DNA from: Tetragonia tetragonoides
Taxonomy: Eukaryota; Streptophyta; Magnoliopsida; Caryophyllales; Aizoaceae
DNA: 64,000 nt
Direction: 5' to 3'
Assembly: GCA_038025085.1 (NCBI GenBank)
Contig: CM076146.1
Span: 21,957,001 to 22,021,000 of the forward strand
Notes under the pieces: model-generated
What the model was told of the DNA's origin: nothing
The model's input: only the letters and a program-made list of their open reading frames with translations
Databases searched by the model: none
Position numbers and translations under genes: made by a program
Part shown: positions 37,027-51,499 of the stretch, piece by piece
How the letters are laid out: each line of letters starts with the position of its first letter
Numbering within the stretch: the stretch's first letter is position 1

Positions 37027-40000
37027 ATATTAAGAGAAAGCATCCAAATACTTTGTTTGCAGTCATTTGAGTGTGAAACTACACCTAGGATGTTTAAAGT
37101 TACAAACAAGCTTCAACTCAAGCCGCTGAATGAATTTACGCGTTTTAACAGCTCTTACGACTAGGGTGATAGAAATTGAGTTCTTTTGTGTTGTATATTA
37201 AGGGAAACCATCCAAATACTTTGTTTGCAATCATTTGAGTGTGAAACTACACCTAGGATGTTTACAGTTACAAACAAGCATCAACTCAAGCTTTTGAATG
37301 CATTTACGCGTTTTAAAAGCTCATACGGGTAGGGTGAAAGAGATTTGAGTTCTTTTGTGTTGTATATTAAGAGAAAGCATCCAAATACTTTGTTTGCATT
37401 CATTTGAGTGTGAAACTATACCTAGGATGTTTACAGTCACAAACAAGCTTCAACTCAAGCTGCTGAATGAATTTACGCGTTTTAACAGCTCTTACGACTA
37501 GGGTGATAGAAATTAAGTTCTTTTGTGTTGCATATTAAGAGAAAGCATCCAAATATTTTGTTTGCATTTATTTGAGTGTGAAACTACACCTAGGATGTTT
37601 ACAGTTACAAACAAGCTTCAACTCAAGCTTTTGAATGCATTTACGCGTTTTAAAAGCTCATACGAGTAGGGTGAAAGTGATTTGAGTTCTTTTGTGTTGT
37701 ATATTAAGAGAAAGCATCCAAGTACTTTGTTTGCATTCATTTGATTGTGAAACTACACCTAGGATGTTTACAGTTACAAACAAGCTTCAACTCAAGCTTT
37801 TGAATGCATTTACGCGTTTTAAAAGCTCATACGAGTAGGGGGAAAGAGATTTGAGTTCTTTTGTTTTGTATATTAAGAGAAAGCATCCAAATACTTTTTT
37901 TGCGTTCATTTGAGTGTGAAACTACACCTAGGATGTTTACAAGTACAAACAAGCTTCAACTCAAGCTGTTGAATGAATTTACGCGTTTTAACAGCTCTTA
38001 CGACTAGGGTGATAGAAATTGAGTTCTTTTGTGTTGTATATTAAGAGAAAGCATCCAAATACTTTGTTTGCAGTCATTTGAGTGTGAAACTACACCTAGG
38101 ATGTTTAAAGTTACAAACAAGCTTCAACTCAAGCCGCTGAATGAATTTACGCGTTTTAACAGCTCTTACGACTAGGGTGATAGAAATTGAGTTCTTTTGT
38201 GTTGTATATTAAGGGAAACCATCCAAATACTTTGTTTGCAATCATTTGAGTGTGAAACTACACCTAGGATGTTTACAGTTACAAACAAGCATCAACTCAA
38301 GCTTTTGAATGCATTTACGCGTTTTAAAAGCTCATACGGGTAGGGTGAAAGAGATTTGAGTTCTTTTGTGTTGTATATTAAGAGAAAGCATCCAAATACT
38401 TTGTTTGCATTCATTTGAGTGTGAAACTATACCTAGGATGTTTACAGTCACAAACAAGCTTCAACTCAAGCTGCTGAATGAATTTACGCGTTTTAACAGC
38501 TCTTACGACTAGGGTGATAGAAATTAAGTTCTTTTGTGTTGTATATTAAGAGAAAGCATCCAAATATTTTGTTTGCATTTATTTGAGTGTGAAACTACAC
38601 CTAGGATGTTTACAGTTACAAACAAGCTTCAACTCAAGCTTTTGAATGCATTTACGCGTTTTAAAAGCTCATACGAGTAGGGTGAAAGAGATTTGAGTTC
38701 TTTTGTGTTGTATATTAAGAGAAAGCATCCAAATACTTTGTTTGCATTCATTTGAGTGTGAAACTATACCTAGGATGTTTACAGTCACAAACAAGCTTCA
38801 ACTCAAGCTTCTGAATGCATTTACGCGTTTTAAAAGCTCATACGAGTATGGTGAAAGAGATTTGAGTTCTTTTGTGTTGTATATTAAGAGAAAGCATCTA
38901 AATACGTTGTTTTCATTCATTTGAGTGTAAAACTACACATAGGATGTTTACAAGTACAAACAAGCTTCAACTCAAGCTTTTGAATGCATTTACGCGTTTT
39001 TACAGCTCTTACGACTAGGGTGATAGAAATTGAGTTCTTTTGTGTTTTATATTTAGGGAAAGCATCCAAATAATTTGTTTGCAATCATTTGAGTGTGAAA
39101 CTACACCTAGGATGTTTACAGTTACAAACAAGCTTCAACTCAAGCTTTTGAATGCATTTACGCGTTTTAAAAGCTCATACGAGTAGGGGGAAAGAGATTT
39201 GAGTTCTTTTGTTTTGTATATTAAGAGAAAGCATCCAAATACTTTGTTTGCATTCATTTGAGTGTGAAACTACACCTAGGATGTTTACAAGTACAAACAA
39301 GCTTCAACTCAAGCTGTTGAATGAATTTACGCGTTTTAACAGCTCTTACGACTAGGGTGATAGAAATTGAGTTCTTTTGTGTTGTATATTAAGAGAAAGC
39401 ATCCAAATACTTTGTTTGCAGTCATTTGAGTGTGAAACTACACCTAGGATGTTTAAAGTTACAAACAAGCTTCAACTCAAGCTGCTGAATGAATTTACGC
39501 GTTTTAACAGCTCTTACGACTAGGGTGATAGAAATTGAGTTCTTTTGTGTTGTATATTAAGGGAAACCATCCAAATACTTTGTTTGCAATCATTTGAGTG
39601 TGAGACTACACCTAGGATGTTTACAGTTACAAACAAGCATCAAATCAAGCTTTTGAATGCATTTACGCGTTTTAAAAGCTCATACGGGTAGGGTGAAAGA
39701 GATTTGAGTTCTTTTGTGTTGTATATTAAGAGAAAGCATCCAAATACTTTGTTTGCATTCATTTGAGTGTGAAACTATACCTAGGATGTTTACAGTCACA
39801 AACAAGCTTCAACTCAAGCTACTGAATGAATTTACGCGTTTTAACAGCTCTTACGACTAGGGTGATAGAAATTGAGTTCTTTTGTGTTGTATATTAAGAG
39901 AAAGCATCCAAATATTTTGTTTGCATTTATTTGAGTGTGAAACTACACCTAGGATGTTTACAGTTACAAACAAGCTTCAACTCAAGCTTTTGAATGCATT

Positions 40001-40310
40001 TACGCGTTTTAAAAGCTCATACGAGTAGGGTGAAAGAGATTTGAGTTTTTTTGTGTTGTATATTAAGAGAAAGCATCCAAATACTTTGTTTGCATTCATT
40101 TGAGTGTGAAACTATACCTAGGATGTTTACAGTCACAAACAAGCTTCAACTCAAGCTTCTGAATGCATTTACGCGTTTTAAAAGCTCATACGAGTATGGT
40201 GAAAGAGATTTGAGTTCTTTTGTGTTGTATATTAAGAGAAAGCATCTAAATACGTTGTTTTCATTCATTTGAGTGTAAAACTACACCTAGGATGTTTACA
40301 AGTACAAACA
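36757..40310 (+). repeat. 6-mer / 8-mer / 8-mer HOR series
   Basis: Three successive units share GTAGGGGGAAAG with TTTTGTTTTG (near 36825, 37836 and 39184), then GCAGTCATTTG, GTTTAAAG, AAGGGAAACC and a GTCACAAAC monomer. Offsets are 1,011 bp (six monomers) and 1,348 bp (eight monomers). Units 2 and 3 include a GTATGGTG/GCATCTAAATACG pair that unit 1 lacks. GCGTTCATTTG (36891, 37902) and GCCGCTGAATG are shared only by units 1 and 2. Unit 1 overlaps the end of the preceding 9-mer. Confidence 0.8.
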
Positions 40311-42559
40311 AGCATCAACTCAAGCTTTTGAATGCATTTACGCGTTTTAAAAGCTCATACGGGTAGGGTGAAAGAGATTTGGGTTCTTTTGTGTTGTATA
40401 TTAAGAGAAAGCATCCAAATACTTTGTTTGCAATCATTTGAGTGTGAAACTATACCTAGGATGTTTACAGTTACAAACAAGCTTCAACTCAAGCTTTTGA
40501 ATGCATTACGCGTTTTAAAGCTCATACGAGTAGGGTGAAAGAGATTTGAGTTCTTTTGTGTTGTATATTAAGAGAAAGCATCCAAATACTTTGTTTGCAT
40601 TCATTTGAGTGTGAAATTATACCTAGGATATTTACAGTTACAAACAAGCTTCAACTCAAGCTTTTGAATGCATTTAAGCGTTTTAAAAGCTCATACGAGT
40701 AGGGTGAAAGAGATTTGAGTTCTTCTGTGTTGTATATTAAGAGAAAGCATCCAAATACTTTGTTTGCATTCATTTGAGTGTGAAACTACACCTAGGATGT
40801 TTACAGTTACAAACAAGCTTCAACTCAAGCTTTTGAATGCATTTAAGCGTTTTAAAAGCTCATACGAGTAGGGTGAAAGAGATTTGAGTTCTTCTGTGTT
40901 GTATATTAAGAGAAAGCATCCAAATACTTTGTTTGCATTCATTTGAGTGTGAAACTACACCTAGGATGTTTACAGTTACAAACAAGCTTCAACTCAAGCT
41001 TTTGAATGCATTTACGCGTTTTAAAAGCTCATACGAGTAGGGTGAAAGAGATTTCAGTTCTTTTGTGTTGAATATTAAGAGAAAGCATCCAAATACTTTG
41101 TTTGCATTCATTTGAGTGTGAAACTATACCTAGGATGTTTACAGTCACAAACAAGCTTCAACTCAAGCTTCTGAATGCATTTACGCGTTTTAAAAGCTCA
41201 TACGAGTAGGGTGAAAGAGATTTGAGTTCTTTTGTGTTGTATATTAAGAGAAAGCATCCAAATACTTTGTTTGCATTCATTTGAGTGTGAAATTATACCT
41301 AGGATGTTTACAGTTACAAACAAGCTTCAACTCAAGCTTTTGAATGCATTTACGCGTTTTAAAAGCTCATACGAGTAGGGGGAAAGAGATTTGAGTTCTT
41401 TTGTGTTGTATATTAAGAGAAAGCATCCAAATACTTTGTTTGCATTCATTTGAGTGTGAAACTACACCTAGGATGTTTACAAGTACAAACAAGATTCAAC
41501 TCAAGCTGTTGAATGAATTTACGCGTTTTAACAGCTCTTACGACTAGGGTGATAGAAATTGAGTTCTTTTGTGTTGTATATTAAGAGAAAGCATCCAAAT
41601 ACTTTGTTTGCAATCATTTGAGTGTGAAACTACACCTAGGATGTTTACAGTTACAAACAAGCTTCAACTCAAGCTGCTGAATGAATTTACGCGTTTTAAA
41701 AGCTCATACGAGTAGGGTGAAAGAGATTTGAGTTCTTTTGTGTTGTATATTAAGAGAAAGCATCCAAATACTTTGTTTGCATTCATTTGAGTGTGAAATT
41801 ATACCTAGGATGTTTACAGTTACAAACAAGCTTCAACTCAAGCTTTTGAATGCATTTACGCGTTTTAAAAGCTCATACGAGTAGGGTGAAAGAGATTTGA
41901 GTACTTTTGTGTTGTATATTAAGAGAAAGCATCCAAATACTTTGTTTGCAATCATTTGAGTGTGAAACTACACCTAGGATGTTTACAGTTACAAACAAGC
42001 TTCAACTCAAGCTTTTGAATGCATTTACGCATTTTAAAAGCTCATACGAGTAGGGTGAAAGAGATTTGAGTTCTTTTGTGTTGTATATTAAGAGAAAGCA
42101 TCCAAATACTTTGTTTGCATTCATTTGAGTGTGAAATTATACCTAGGATATTTACAGTTACAAACAAGCTTCAACTCAAGCTTTTGAATGCATTTAAGCG
42201 TTTTAAAAGCTCATACGATTAGGGTGAAAGAGATTTGAGTTCTTCTGTGTTGTATATTAAGAGAAAGCATCCAAATACTTTGTTTGCATTCATTTGAGTG
42301 TGAAACTACACCTAGGATGTTTACAGTTACAAACAAGCTTCAACTCAAGCTTTTGAATGCATTTACGGGTTTTAAAAGCTCATACGAGTAGGGTGAAAGA
42401 GATTTCAGTTCTTTTGTGTTGTATATTAAGAGAAAGCATCCAAATACTTTGTTTGCATTCATTTGAGTGTGAAACTATACCTAGGATGTTTACAGTCACA
42501 AACAAGCTTCAACTCAAGCTTCTGAATGCATTTACGCGTTTTAAAAGCTCATACGAGTA
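40311..42559 (+). repeat. irregular class A-rich stretch
   Basis: This stretch is mostly class A. Two adjacent monomers at 40611-40948 share TTTAAGCG and TCTTCTGTG, which suggests a single-monomer duplication. About 630 bp around 39972-40605 recurs near 45035-45665 (offset 5,063 bp, 30 monomers), with the shortened GCATTACGCG monomer included. ATTTCAGTTC (near 41051 and 42404) first appears here and later marks the 11-mer and 8-mer HORs. GATTAGGG near 42218 is a point change, not a telomere repeat. Confidence 0.78.
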
Positions 42560-45170
42560 GGGTGAAAGAGATTTGAGTTCTTTTGTGTTGTATATTAAGA
42601 GAGAGTATCCAAATACTTTGTTTGCATTCATTTGAGTGTGAAATTATACCTAGGATGTTTACAGTTACAAACAAGCTTCAACTCAAGCTTTTGAATGCAT
42701 TTACGCGTTTTAAAAGCTCATACGAGTAGGGGGAAAGAGATTTGAGTTCTTTTGTGTTGTATATTAAGAGAAAGCATCCAAATACTTTGTTTGCATTCAT
42801 TTGAGTGTGAAACTACACCTAGGATGTTTACAAGTACAAACAAGCTTCAACTCAAGCTGTTGAATGAATTTACGCGTTTTAACAGCTCTTACGACTAGGG
42901 TGATAGAAATTGAGTTCTTTTGTGTTGTATATTAAGAGAAAGCATCCAAATACTTTGTTTGCAATCATTTGAGTGTGAAACTACACCTAGGATGTTTACA
43001 GTTACAAACAAGCTTCAACTCAAGCTGCTGAATGAATTTACGCGTTTTAAAAGCTCATACGAGTAGGGTGAAAGAGATTTGAGTTCTTTTGTGTTGTATA
43101 TTAAGAGAAATCATCCAAATACTTTGTTTGCAATCATTTGAGTGTGAAACTACACCTTGGATGTTTACAGTTACAAACAAGCTTCCACTCAAGCTTTTGA
43201 ATGCATTTACGCGTTTTAAAAGCTCATACGAGTAGGGTGAAAGAGATTTGAGTTCTTTTGTGTTGTATATTAAGAGAAAGCATCCAAATACTTTGTTTGC
43301 ATTCATTTGAGTGTGAAATTATACCTAGGATGTTTACAGTTACAAACAAGCTTCAACTCAAGCTTTTGAATGCATTTACGCGTTTTAAAAGCTCATACGA
43401 GTAGGGTGAAAGAGATTTGAGTTTTTTTGTGTTGTATATTAAGAGAAAGCATCCAAATACTTTGTTTGCAATCATTTGAGTGTGAAACTACACCTAGGAT
43501 GTTTACAGTTACAAACAAGCTTCAACTCAAGCTTTTGAATGCATTTACGCGTTTTAAAAGCTCATACGAGTAGGGTGAAAGAGATTCGAGTTCTTCTGTG
43601 TCGTATATTAAGAGAAAGCATCCAAATACTTTTTTTGCATTCATTTGAGTGTGAAACTATACCTGGGATGTTTACAGTTACAAACAAGCTTCAACTCAAG
43701 CTTTTGAATGCATTTACGCGCTTTAAAAGCTCATACGAGTAGGGTGAAAGAGATTTGAGTTCTTTTGTGTTGTATATTAAGAGAAAGCATCCAAATACTT
43801 TGTTTGCATTCATTTGAGTGTGAAACTACACCTAGGATGTTTACAACTACAAACAAGCTTCAACTCAAGCTGTTGAATGAATTTACGCGTTTTAACAGCT
43901 CTTACGACTAGGGTGATAGAAATTGAGTTCTTTTGTGTTGTATATTAAGAGAAAGCATCCAAATACTTTGTTTGCAATCATTTGAGTGTGAAACTACACC
44001 TAAGATGTTTACAGTTACAAACAAGCTTCAACTCAAGCTGCTGAATGAATTTACGCGTTTTAACAGCTCTTACGACTAGGGTGAAAGAAATTGAGTTCTG
44101 TTGTGTTGTATTTTAAGAGAAAGCATCCAAATAATTTGTTTGCATTTATTTGAGTGTGAAACTACACCTAGGATGTTTACAGTTACAAACAAGCTTCAAC
44201 TCAAGCTTTTGAATGCATTTACGCGTTTTAAAAGCTCATACGAGTAGGGTGAAAGAGAGTTGAGTTCTTTTGTGTTGTATATTAAGAGAAATCATCCAAA
44301 TACTTTGTTTGCATTTATTTGAGTGTGAAACTACACCTAGGATGTTTACAGTTACAAACAAGCTTCAACTCAAGCTTTTGAATGCATTTACGCATTTTAA
44401 AAGCTCATACGAGTAGGGTGAAAGAGATTTGAGTTCTTTTGTGTTGTATATTAAGAGAGAGTATCCAAATACTTTGTTTGCATTCATTTGAGTGTGAAAT
44501 TATACCTAGGATGTTTACAGTTACAAACAAGCTTCAACTCAAGCTTTTGAATGCATTTACGCGTTTTAAAAGCTCATACGAGTAGGGGGAAAGAGATTTG
44601 AGTTCTTTTGTGTTGTATATTAAGAGAAAGCATCCAAATACTTTGTTTGCATTCATTTGAGTGTGAAACTACACCTAGGATGTTTACAAGTACAAACAAG
44701 CTTCAACTCAAGCTGTTGAATGAATATACGCGTTTTAACAGCTCTTACGACTAGGGTGATAGAAATGGAGTTCTTTTGTGTTGTATATTAAGAGAAAGCA
44801 TCCAAATACTTTGTTTGCAATCATTTGAGTGTGAAACTACACCTAGGATGTTTACAGTTACAAACAAGCTTCAACTCAAGCTGCTGAATGAATTTACGCG
44901 TTTTAAAAGCTCATACGAGTAGGGTGAAAGAGATTTGAGTTCTTTTGTGTTGTATATTAAGAGAAATCATCCAAATACTTTGTTTGCAATCATTTGAGTG
45001 TGAAACTACACCTTGGATGTTTACAGTTACAAACAAGCTTCCACTCAAGCTTTTGAATGCATTTACGCGTTTTAAAAGCTCATACGAGTAGGGTGAAAGA
45101 GATTTGAGTTCTTTTGTGTTGTATATTAAGAGAAAGCATCCAAATACTTTGTTTGCATTCATTTGAGTGT
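42560..45170 (+). repeat. 11-mer HOR, about 1,856 bp, one copy plus part
   Basis: The run AGAGAGTATCC, GTAGGGGGAAAG, class B ACAAGTAC, GCTGCTG chimera, CCTTGGATG with CTTCCACTC occurs at about 42570-43310 and again at about 44426-45170. The offset is about 1,856 bp. Between the two lie an F monomer, class B copies and the AGAGTTGAG monomer, a set that also occurs in the 10-mer and 9-mer domains. Confidence 0.78.
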
Positions 45171-45673
45171 GAAACTATACCTAGGATGTTTACAGTCACA
45201 AACAAGCTTCAACTCAAGCTTCTGAATGCATTTACGCGTTTTAAAAGCTCATACGAGTATGGTGAAAGAGATTTGAGTTCTTTTGTGTTGTATATTAAGA
45301 GAAAGCATCTAAATACGTTGTTTTCATTCATTTGAGTGTAAAACTACACCTAGGATGTTTACAAGTACAAACAAGCATCAACTCAAGCTTTTGAATGCAT
45401 TTACGCGTTTTAAAAGCTCATACGGGTAGGGTGAAAGAGATTTGGGTTCTTTTGTGTTGTATATTAAGAGAAAGCATCCAAATACTTTGTTTGCAATCAT
45501 TTGAGTGTGAAACTATACCTAGGATGTTTACAGTTACAAACAAGCTTCAACTCAAGCTTTTGAATGCATTACGCGTTTTAAAGCTCATACGAGTAGGGTG
45601 AAAGAGATTTGAGTTCTTTTGTGTTGTATATTAAGAGAAAGCATCCAAATACTTTGTTTGCATTCATTTGAGT

Positions 45674-48600
45674 GTGAAACTAGACCTAAGATGTTTACAG
45701 TTACAAACAAGCTTCAACTCAAGCTTTTGAATGCATTTACGCGTTTTAAAAGCTCATACGAGTAGGGTGAAAGAGATTTGAGTTCTTTTGTGTTGTATAT
45801 TAAGAGAAAGCATCCAAATACTTTGTTTGCATTCATTTGAGTGTGAAATTATACCTAGGATATTTACAGTTACAAACAAGCTTCAACTCAAGCTTTTGAA
45901 TGCATTTAAGCGTTTTAAAAGCTCATACGAGTAGGGTGAAAGAGATTTGAGTTCTTCTGTGTTGTATATTAAGAGAAAGCATCCAAATACTTTGTTTGCA
46001 TTCATTTGAGTGTGAAACTACACCTAGGATGTTTACAGTTACAAACAAGCTTCAACTCAAGCTTTTGAATGCATTTACGCGTTTTAAAAGCTCATACGAG
46101 TAGGGTGAAAGAGATTTCAGTTCTTTTGTGTTGTATATTAAGAGAAAGCATCCAAATACTTTGTTTGCATTCATTTGAGTGTGAAACTATACCTAGGATG
46201 TTTACAGTCACAAACAAGCTTCAACTCAAGCTTCTGAATGCATTTACGCGTTTTAAAAGCTCATACGAGTAGGGTGAAAGAGATTTGAGTTCTTTTGTGT
46301 TGTATATTAAGAGAGAGTATCCAAATACTTTGTTTGCATTCATTTGAGTGTGAAATTATACCTAGGATGTTTACAGTTACAAACAAGCTTCAACTCAAGC
46401 TTTTGAATGCATTTACGCGTTTTAAAAGCTCATACGAGTAGGGGGAAAGAGATTTGAGTTCTTTTGTGTTGTATATTAAGAGAAAGCATCCAAATACTTT
46501 GTTTGCAATCATTTGAGTGTGAAACTACACCTATGATGTTTACAGTTACAAACAAGCTTCAACTCAAGCTGCTGAATGAATTTACGCGTTTTAACAGCTC
46601 TTACGACTAGGGTGAAAGAAATTGAGTTCTGTTCTGTTGTATTTTAAGAGAAAGCATCCAAATAATTTGTTTGCATTTATTTGAGTGTGAAACTACACCT
46701 AGGATGTTTACAGTTACAAACAAGCTTCAACTCAAGCTTTTGAATGCATTTACGCGTTTTAAAAGCTCATACGAGTAGGGTGAAAGAGAGTTGAGTTCTT
46801 TTGTGTTGTATATTAAGAGAAATCATCCAAATACTTTGTTTGCATTTATTTGAGTGTGAAACTACACCTAGGATGTTTACAGTTACAAACAAGCTTCAAC
46901 TCAAGCTTTTGAATGCATTTACGCATTTTAAAAGCTCATACGAGTAGGGTGAAAGAGATTTGAGTTCTTTTGTGTTGTATATTAAGAGAAAGCATCCAAA
47001 TACTTTGTTTGCATTCATTTGAGTGTGAAATTATACCTAGGATATTTACAGTTACAAACAAGCTTCAACTCAAGCTTTTGAATGCATTTAAGCGTTTTAA
47101 AAGCTCATACGAGTAGGGTGAAAGAGATTTGAGTTCTTCTGTGTTGTATATTAAGAGAAAGCATCCAAATACTTTGTTTGCATTCATTTGAGTGTGAAAC
47201 TACACCTAGGATGTTTACAGTTACAAACAAGCTTCAACTCAGGCTTTTGAATGCATTTACGCGTTTTAAAAGCTCATACGAGTAGGGTGAAAGAGATTTC
47301 AGTTCTTTTGTGTTGTATATTAAGAGAAAGCATCCAAATACTTTGTTTGCATTCATTTGAGTGTGAAACTATACCTAGGATGTTTACAGTCACAAACAAG
47401 CTTCAACTCAAGCTTCTGAATGCATTTACGCGTTTTAAAAGCTCATACGAGTAGGGTGAAAGAGATTTGAGTTCTTTTGTGTTGTATATTAAGAGAAAGC
47501 ATCCAAATACTTTGTTTGCATTCATTTGAGTGTGAAACTAGACCTAAGATGTTTACAGTTACAAACAAGCTTCAACTCAAGCTTTTGAATGCATTTACGC
47601 GTTTTAAAAGCTCATACGAGTAGGGTGAAAGAGATTTGAGTTCTTTTGTGTTGTATATTAAGAGAAAGCATCCAAATACTTTGTTTGCATTCATTTGAGT
47701 GTGAAATTATACCTAGGATATTTACAGTTACAAACAAGCTTCAACTCAAGCTTTTGAATGCATTTAAGCGTTTTAAAAGCTCATACGAGTAGGGTGAAAG
47801 AGATTTGAGTTCTTCTGTGTTGTATATTAAGAGAAAGCATCCAAATACTTTGTTTGCATTCATTTGAGTGTGAAACTACACCTAGGATGTTTACAGTTAC
47901 AAACAAGCTTCAACTCAAGCTTTTGAATGCATTTACGCGTTTTAAAAGCTCATACGAGTAGGGTGAAAGAGATTTCAGTTCTTTTGTGTTGTATATTAAG
48001 AGAAAGCATCCAAATACTTTGTTTGCATTCATTTGAGTGTGAAACTATACCTAGGATGTTTACAGTCACAAACAAGCTTCAACTCAAGCTTCTGAATGCA
48101 TTTACGCGTTTTAAAAGCTCATACGAGTAGGGTGAAAGAGATTTGAGTTCTTTTGTGTTGTATATTAAGAGAGAGTATCCAAATACTTTGTTTGCATTCA
48201 TTTGAGTGTGAAATTATACCTAGGATGTTTACAGTTACAAACAAGCTTCAACTCAAGCTTTTGAATGCATTTACGCGTTTTAAAAGCTCATACGAGTAGG
48301 GGGAAAGAGATTTGAGTTCTTTTGTGTTGTATATTAAGAGAAAGCATCCAAATACTTTGTTTGCAATCATTTGAGTGTGAAACTACACCTAAGATGTTTA
48401 CAGTTACAAACAAGCTTCAACTCAAGCTGCTGAATGAATTTACGCGTTTTAACAGCTCTTACGACTAGGGTGAAAGAAATTGAGTTCTGTTGTGTTGTAT
48501 TTTAAGAGAAAGCATCCAAATAATTCGTTTGCATTTATTTGAGTGTGAAACTACACCTAGGATGTTTACAGTTACAAACAAGCTTCAACTCAAGCTTTTG

Positions 48601-49330
48601 AATGCATTTACGCGTTTTAAAAGCTCATACGAGTAGGGTGAAAGAGAGTTGAGTTCTTTTGTGTTGTATATTAAGAGAAATCATCCAAATACTTTGTTTG
48701 CATTTATTTGAGTGTGAAACTACACCTAGGATGTTTACAGTTACAAACAAGCTTCAACTCAAGCTTTTGAATGCATTTACGCATTTTAAAAGCTCATACG
48801 AGTAGGGTGAAAGAGATTTGAGTTCTTTTGTGTTGTATATTAAGAGAAAGCATCCAAATACTTTGTTTGCATTCATTTGAGTGTGAAATTATACCTAGGA
48901 TATTTACAGTTACAAACAAGCTTCAACTCAAGCTTTTGAATGCATTTAAGCGTTTTAAAAGCTCATACGAGTAGGGTGAAAGAGATTTGAGTTCTTTTGT
49001 ATTGTATATTAAGAGAACGCATCCAAATACTTTGTGTACATTCATTTGAGTGTGAAACTACACCTAGGATGTTTACAGTTACAAACAAGCTTCAACTCAA
49101 GCTTTTGAATGCATTTACGGGTTTTAAAAGCTCATACGAGTAGGGTGAAAGAGATTTCAGTTCTTTTGTGTTGTATATTAAGAGAAAGCATCCAAATACT
49201 TTGTTTGCATTCATTTGAGTGTGAAACTATACCTAGGATGTTTACAGTCACAAACAAGCTTCAACTCAAGCTTCTGAATGCATTTACGCGTTTTAAAAGC
49301 TCATACGAGTAGGGTGAAAGAGATTTGAGT
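45674..49330 (+). repeat. 11-mer HOR, 1,858 bp, two copies
   Basis: Copy 1 is 45674-47531 and copy 2 is 47532 to about 49330. Each starts at CTAGACCTAAG and contains two ATTTCAGTTC monomers separated by seven monomers (1,182 bp), with four monomers (676 bp) to the next, a nested 7+4 pattern. Differences include CCTATGATG/CCTAAGATG, and several in copy 2 near 48995-49045 (GTATTGTATA, GAGAACGC, TTGTGTACATTC), more than in other HOR pairs here. Confidence 0.83.
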
Positions 49331-51499
49331 TCTTTTGTGTTGTATATTAAGAGAGAGTATCCAAATACTTTGTTTGCATTCATTTGAGTGTGAAATTATA
49401 CCTAGGATGTTTACAGTTACAAACAAGCTTCAACTCAAGCTTTTGAATGGATTTACGCGTTTTAAAAGCTCATACGAGTAGGGGGAAAGAGATTTGAGTT
49501 CTTTTGTGTTGTATATTAAGAGAAAGCATCCAAATACTTTGTTTGCATTCATTTGAGTGTAAAACTACACCTAGGATGTTTACAAGTACAAACAAGCTTC
49601 AACTCAAGCTGTTGAATGAATTTACGCGTTTTAACAGCTCTTACGACTAAGGTGATAGAAATTGAGTTCTTTTGTGTTGTATATTAAGAGATAGCATCCA
49701 AATACTTTGTTTGCAATCATTTGAGTGTGAAACTACACCTAGGATGTTTACATTTACAAACAAGCTTCAACTCAAGCTGCTGAATGAATTTACGCGTTTT
49801 AAAAGCTCATACGAGTAGGGTGAAAGAGATTTGAGTTCTTTTGTGTTGTATATTAAGAGAAATCATCCAAATACTTTGTTTGCAATCATTTGAGTGTGAA
49901 ACTACACCTTGGATGTTTACAGTTACAAACAAGCTTCCACTCAAGCTTTTGAATGCATTTACGCGTTTTAAAAGCTCATACGAGTAGGGTGAAAGAGATT
50001 TGAGTTCTTTTGTGTTGTATATTAAGAGAAAGCATCCAAATACTTTGTTTGCATTCATTTGAGTGTGAAATTATACCTAGGATGTTTACAGTTACAAACA
50101 AGCTTCAACTCAAGCTTTTAAATGCATTTACGCGTTTTAAACGCTCATACGAGTAGGGTGAAAGAGATTTGAGTTCTTTTGTGTTGTATATTAAGAGAAA
50201 GCATCCAAATACTTTGTTTGCAATCATTTGAGTGTGAAACTACACCTAGGATGTTTACAGTTACAAACAAGCTTCACCTCAAGCTTTTGAATGCATTTAC
50301 GCGTTTTAAAAGCTCATACGAGTCGGGTGAAAGAGATTCGAGTTCTTCTGTGTCGTATATTAAGAGAAAGCATCCAAATACTTTTTTTGCATTCATTTGA
50401 GTGTGAAACTATACCTAGGATGTTTACAGTTACAAACAAGCTTCAACTCAAGCTTTTGAATGCATTTACGCGCTTTAAAAGCTCATACGAGTAGGGTGAA
50501 AGAGATTTGAGTTCTTTTGTGTTGTATATTAAGAGAAAGCATCCAAATACTTTGTTTGCATTCATTTGAGTGTGAAACTACACCTAGGATGTTTACAACT
50601 ACAAACAAGCTTCAACTCAAGCTGTTGAATGAATTTACGCGTTTTAACAGCTCTTACGACTAGGGTGATAGAAATTGAGTTCTTTTGTGTTGTATATTAA
50701 GAGAAAGCATCCAAATACTTTGTTTGCAATCATTTGAGTGTGAAACTACACCTAAGATGTTTACAGTTACAAACAAGCTTCAACTCAAGCTGCTGAATGA
50801 ATTTACGCGTTTTAACAGCTCTTACGACTAGGGTGAAAGAAATTGAGTTCTGTTGTGTTGTATTTTAAGAGAATGCATCCAAATAATTTGTTTGCATTTA
50901 TTTGAGTGTGAAACTACACCTAGGATGTTTACAGTTACAAACAAGCTTCAACTCAAGCTTTTGAATGCATTTACGCGTTTTAAAAGCTCATACGAGTAGG
51001 GTGAAAGAGAGTTGAGTTCTTTTGTGTTGTATATTAAGAGAAATCATCCAAATACTTTGTTTGCATTTATTTGAGTGTGAAACTACACCTAGGATGTTTA
51101 CAGTTACAAACAAGCTTCAACTCAAGCTTTTGAATGCATTTACGCATTTTAAAAGCTCATACGAGTAGGGTGAAAGAGATTTGAGTTCTTTTGTGTTGTA
51201 TATTAAGAGAAAGCATCCAAATACTTTGTTTGCATTCATTTGAGTGTGAAATTATACCTAGGATATTTACAGTTACAAACAAGCTTCAACTCAAGCTTTT
51301 GAATGCATTTAAGCGTTTTAAAAGCTCATACGAGTAGGGTGAAAGAGATTTGAGTTCTTATGTGTTGTATATTAAGAGAAAGCATCCAAATACTTTGTTT
51401 GCATTCATTTGAGTGTGAAACTATACCTAGGATGTTTACAGTCACAAACAAGCTTCAACTCAAGCTTCTGAATGCATTTACGCGTTTTAAAAGCTCATA
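49331..51499 (+). repeat. mosaic linking two 11-mer domains
   Basis: This contains GTAGGGGG, class B and CTTCCACTC (49934) blocks, then an F monomer near 50336 with the private changes AAACGCTC and GAGTCGGG, then the class B, TATTTTAAGAG and AGAGTTGAG set. It resembles about 42600-44440 without being an exact offset copy. No non-satellite sequence was seen. Confidence 0.78.

Noticed and set aside
42212..42226. Telomere-like TTAGGG in GATTAGGGTG
   Set aside because: It is a single base change of the normal GAGTAGGGTG in one monomer and is not tandemly repeated as a hexamer or heptamer.
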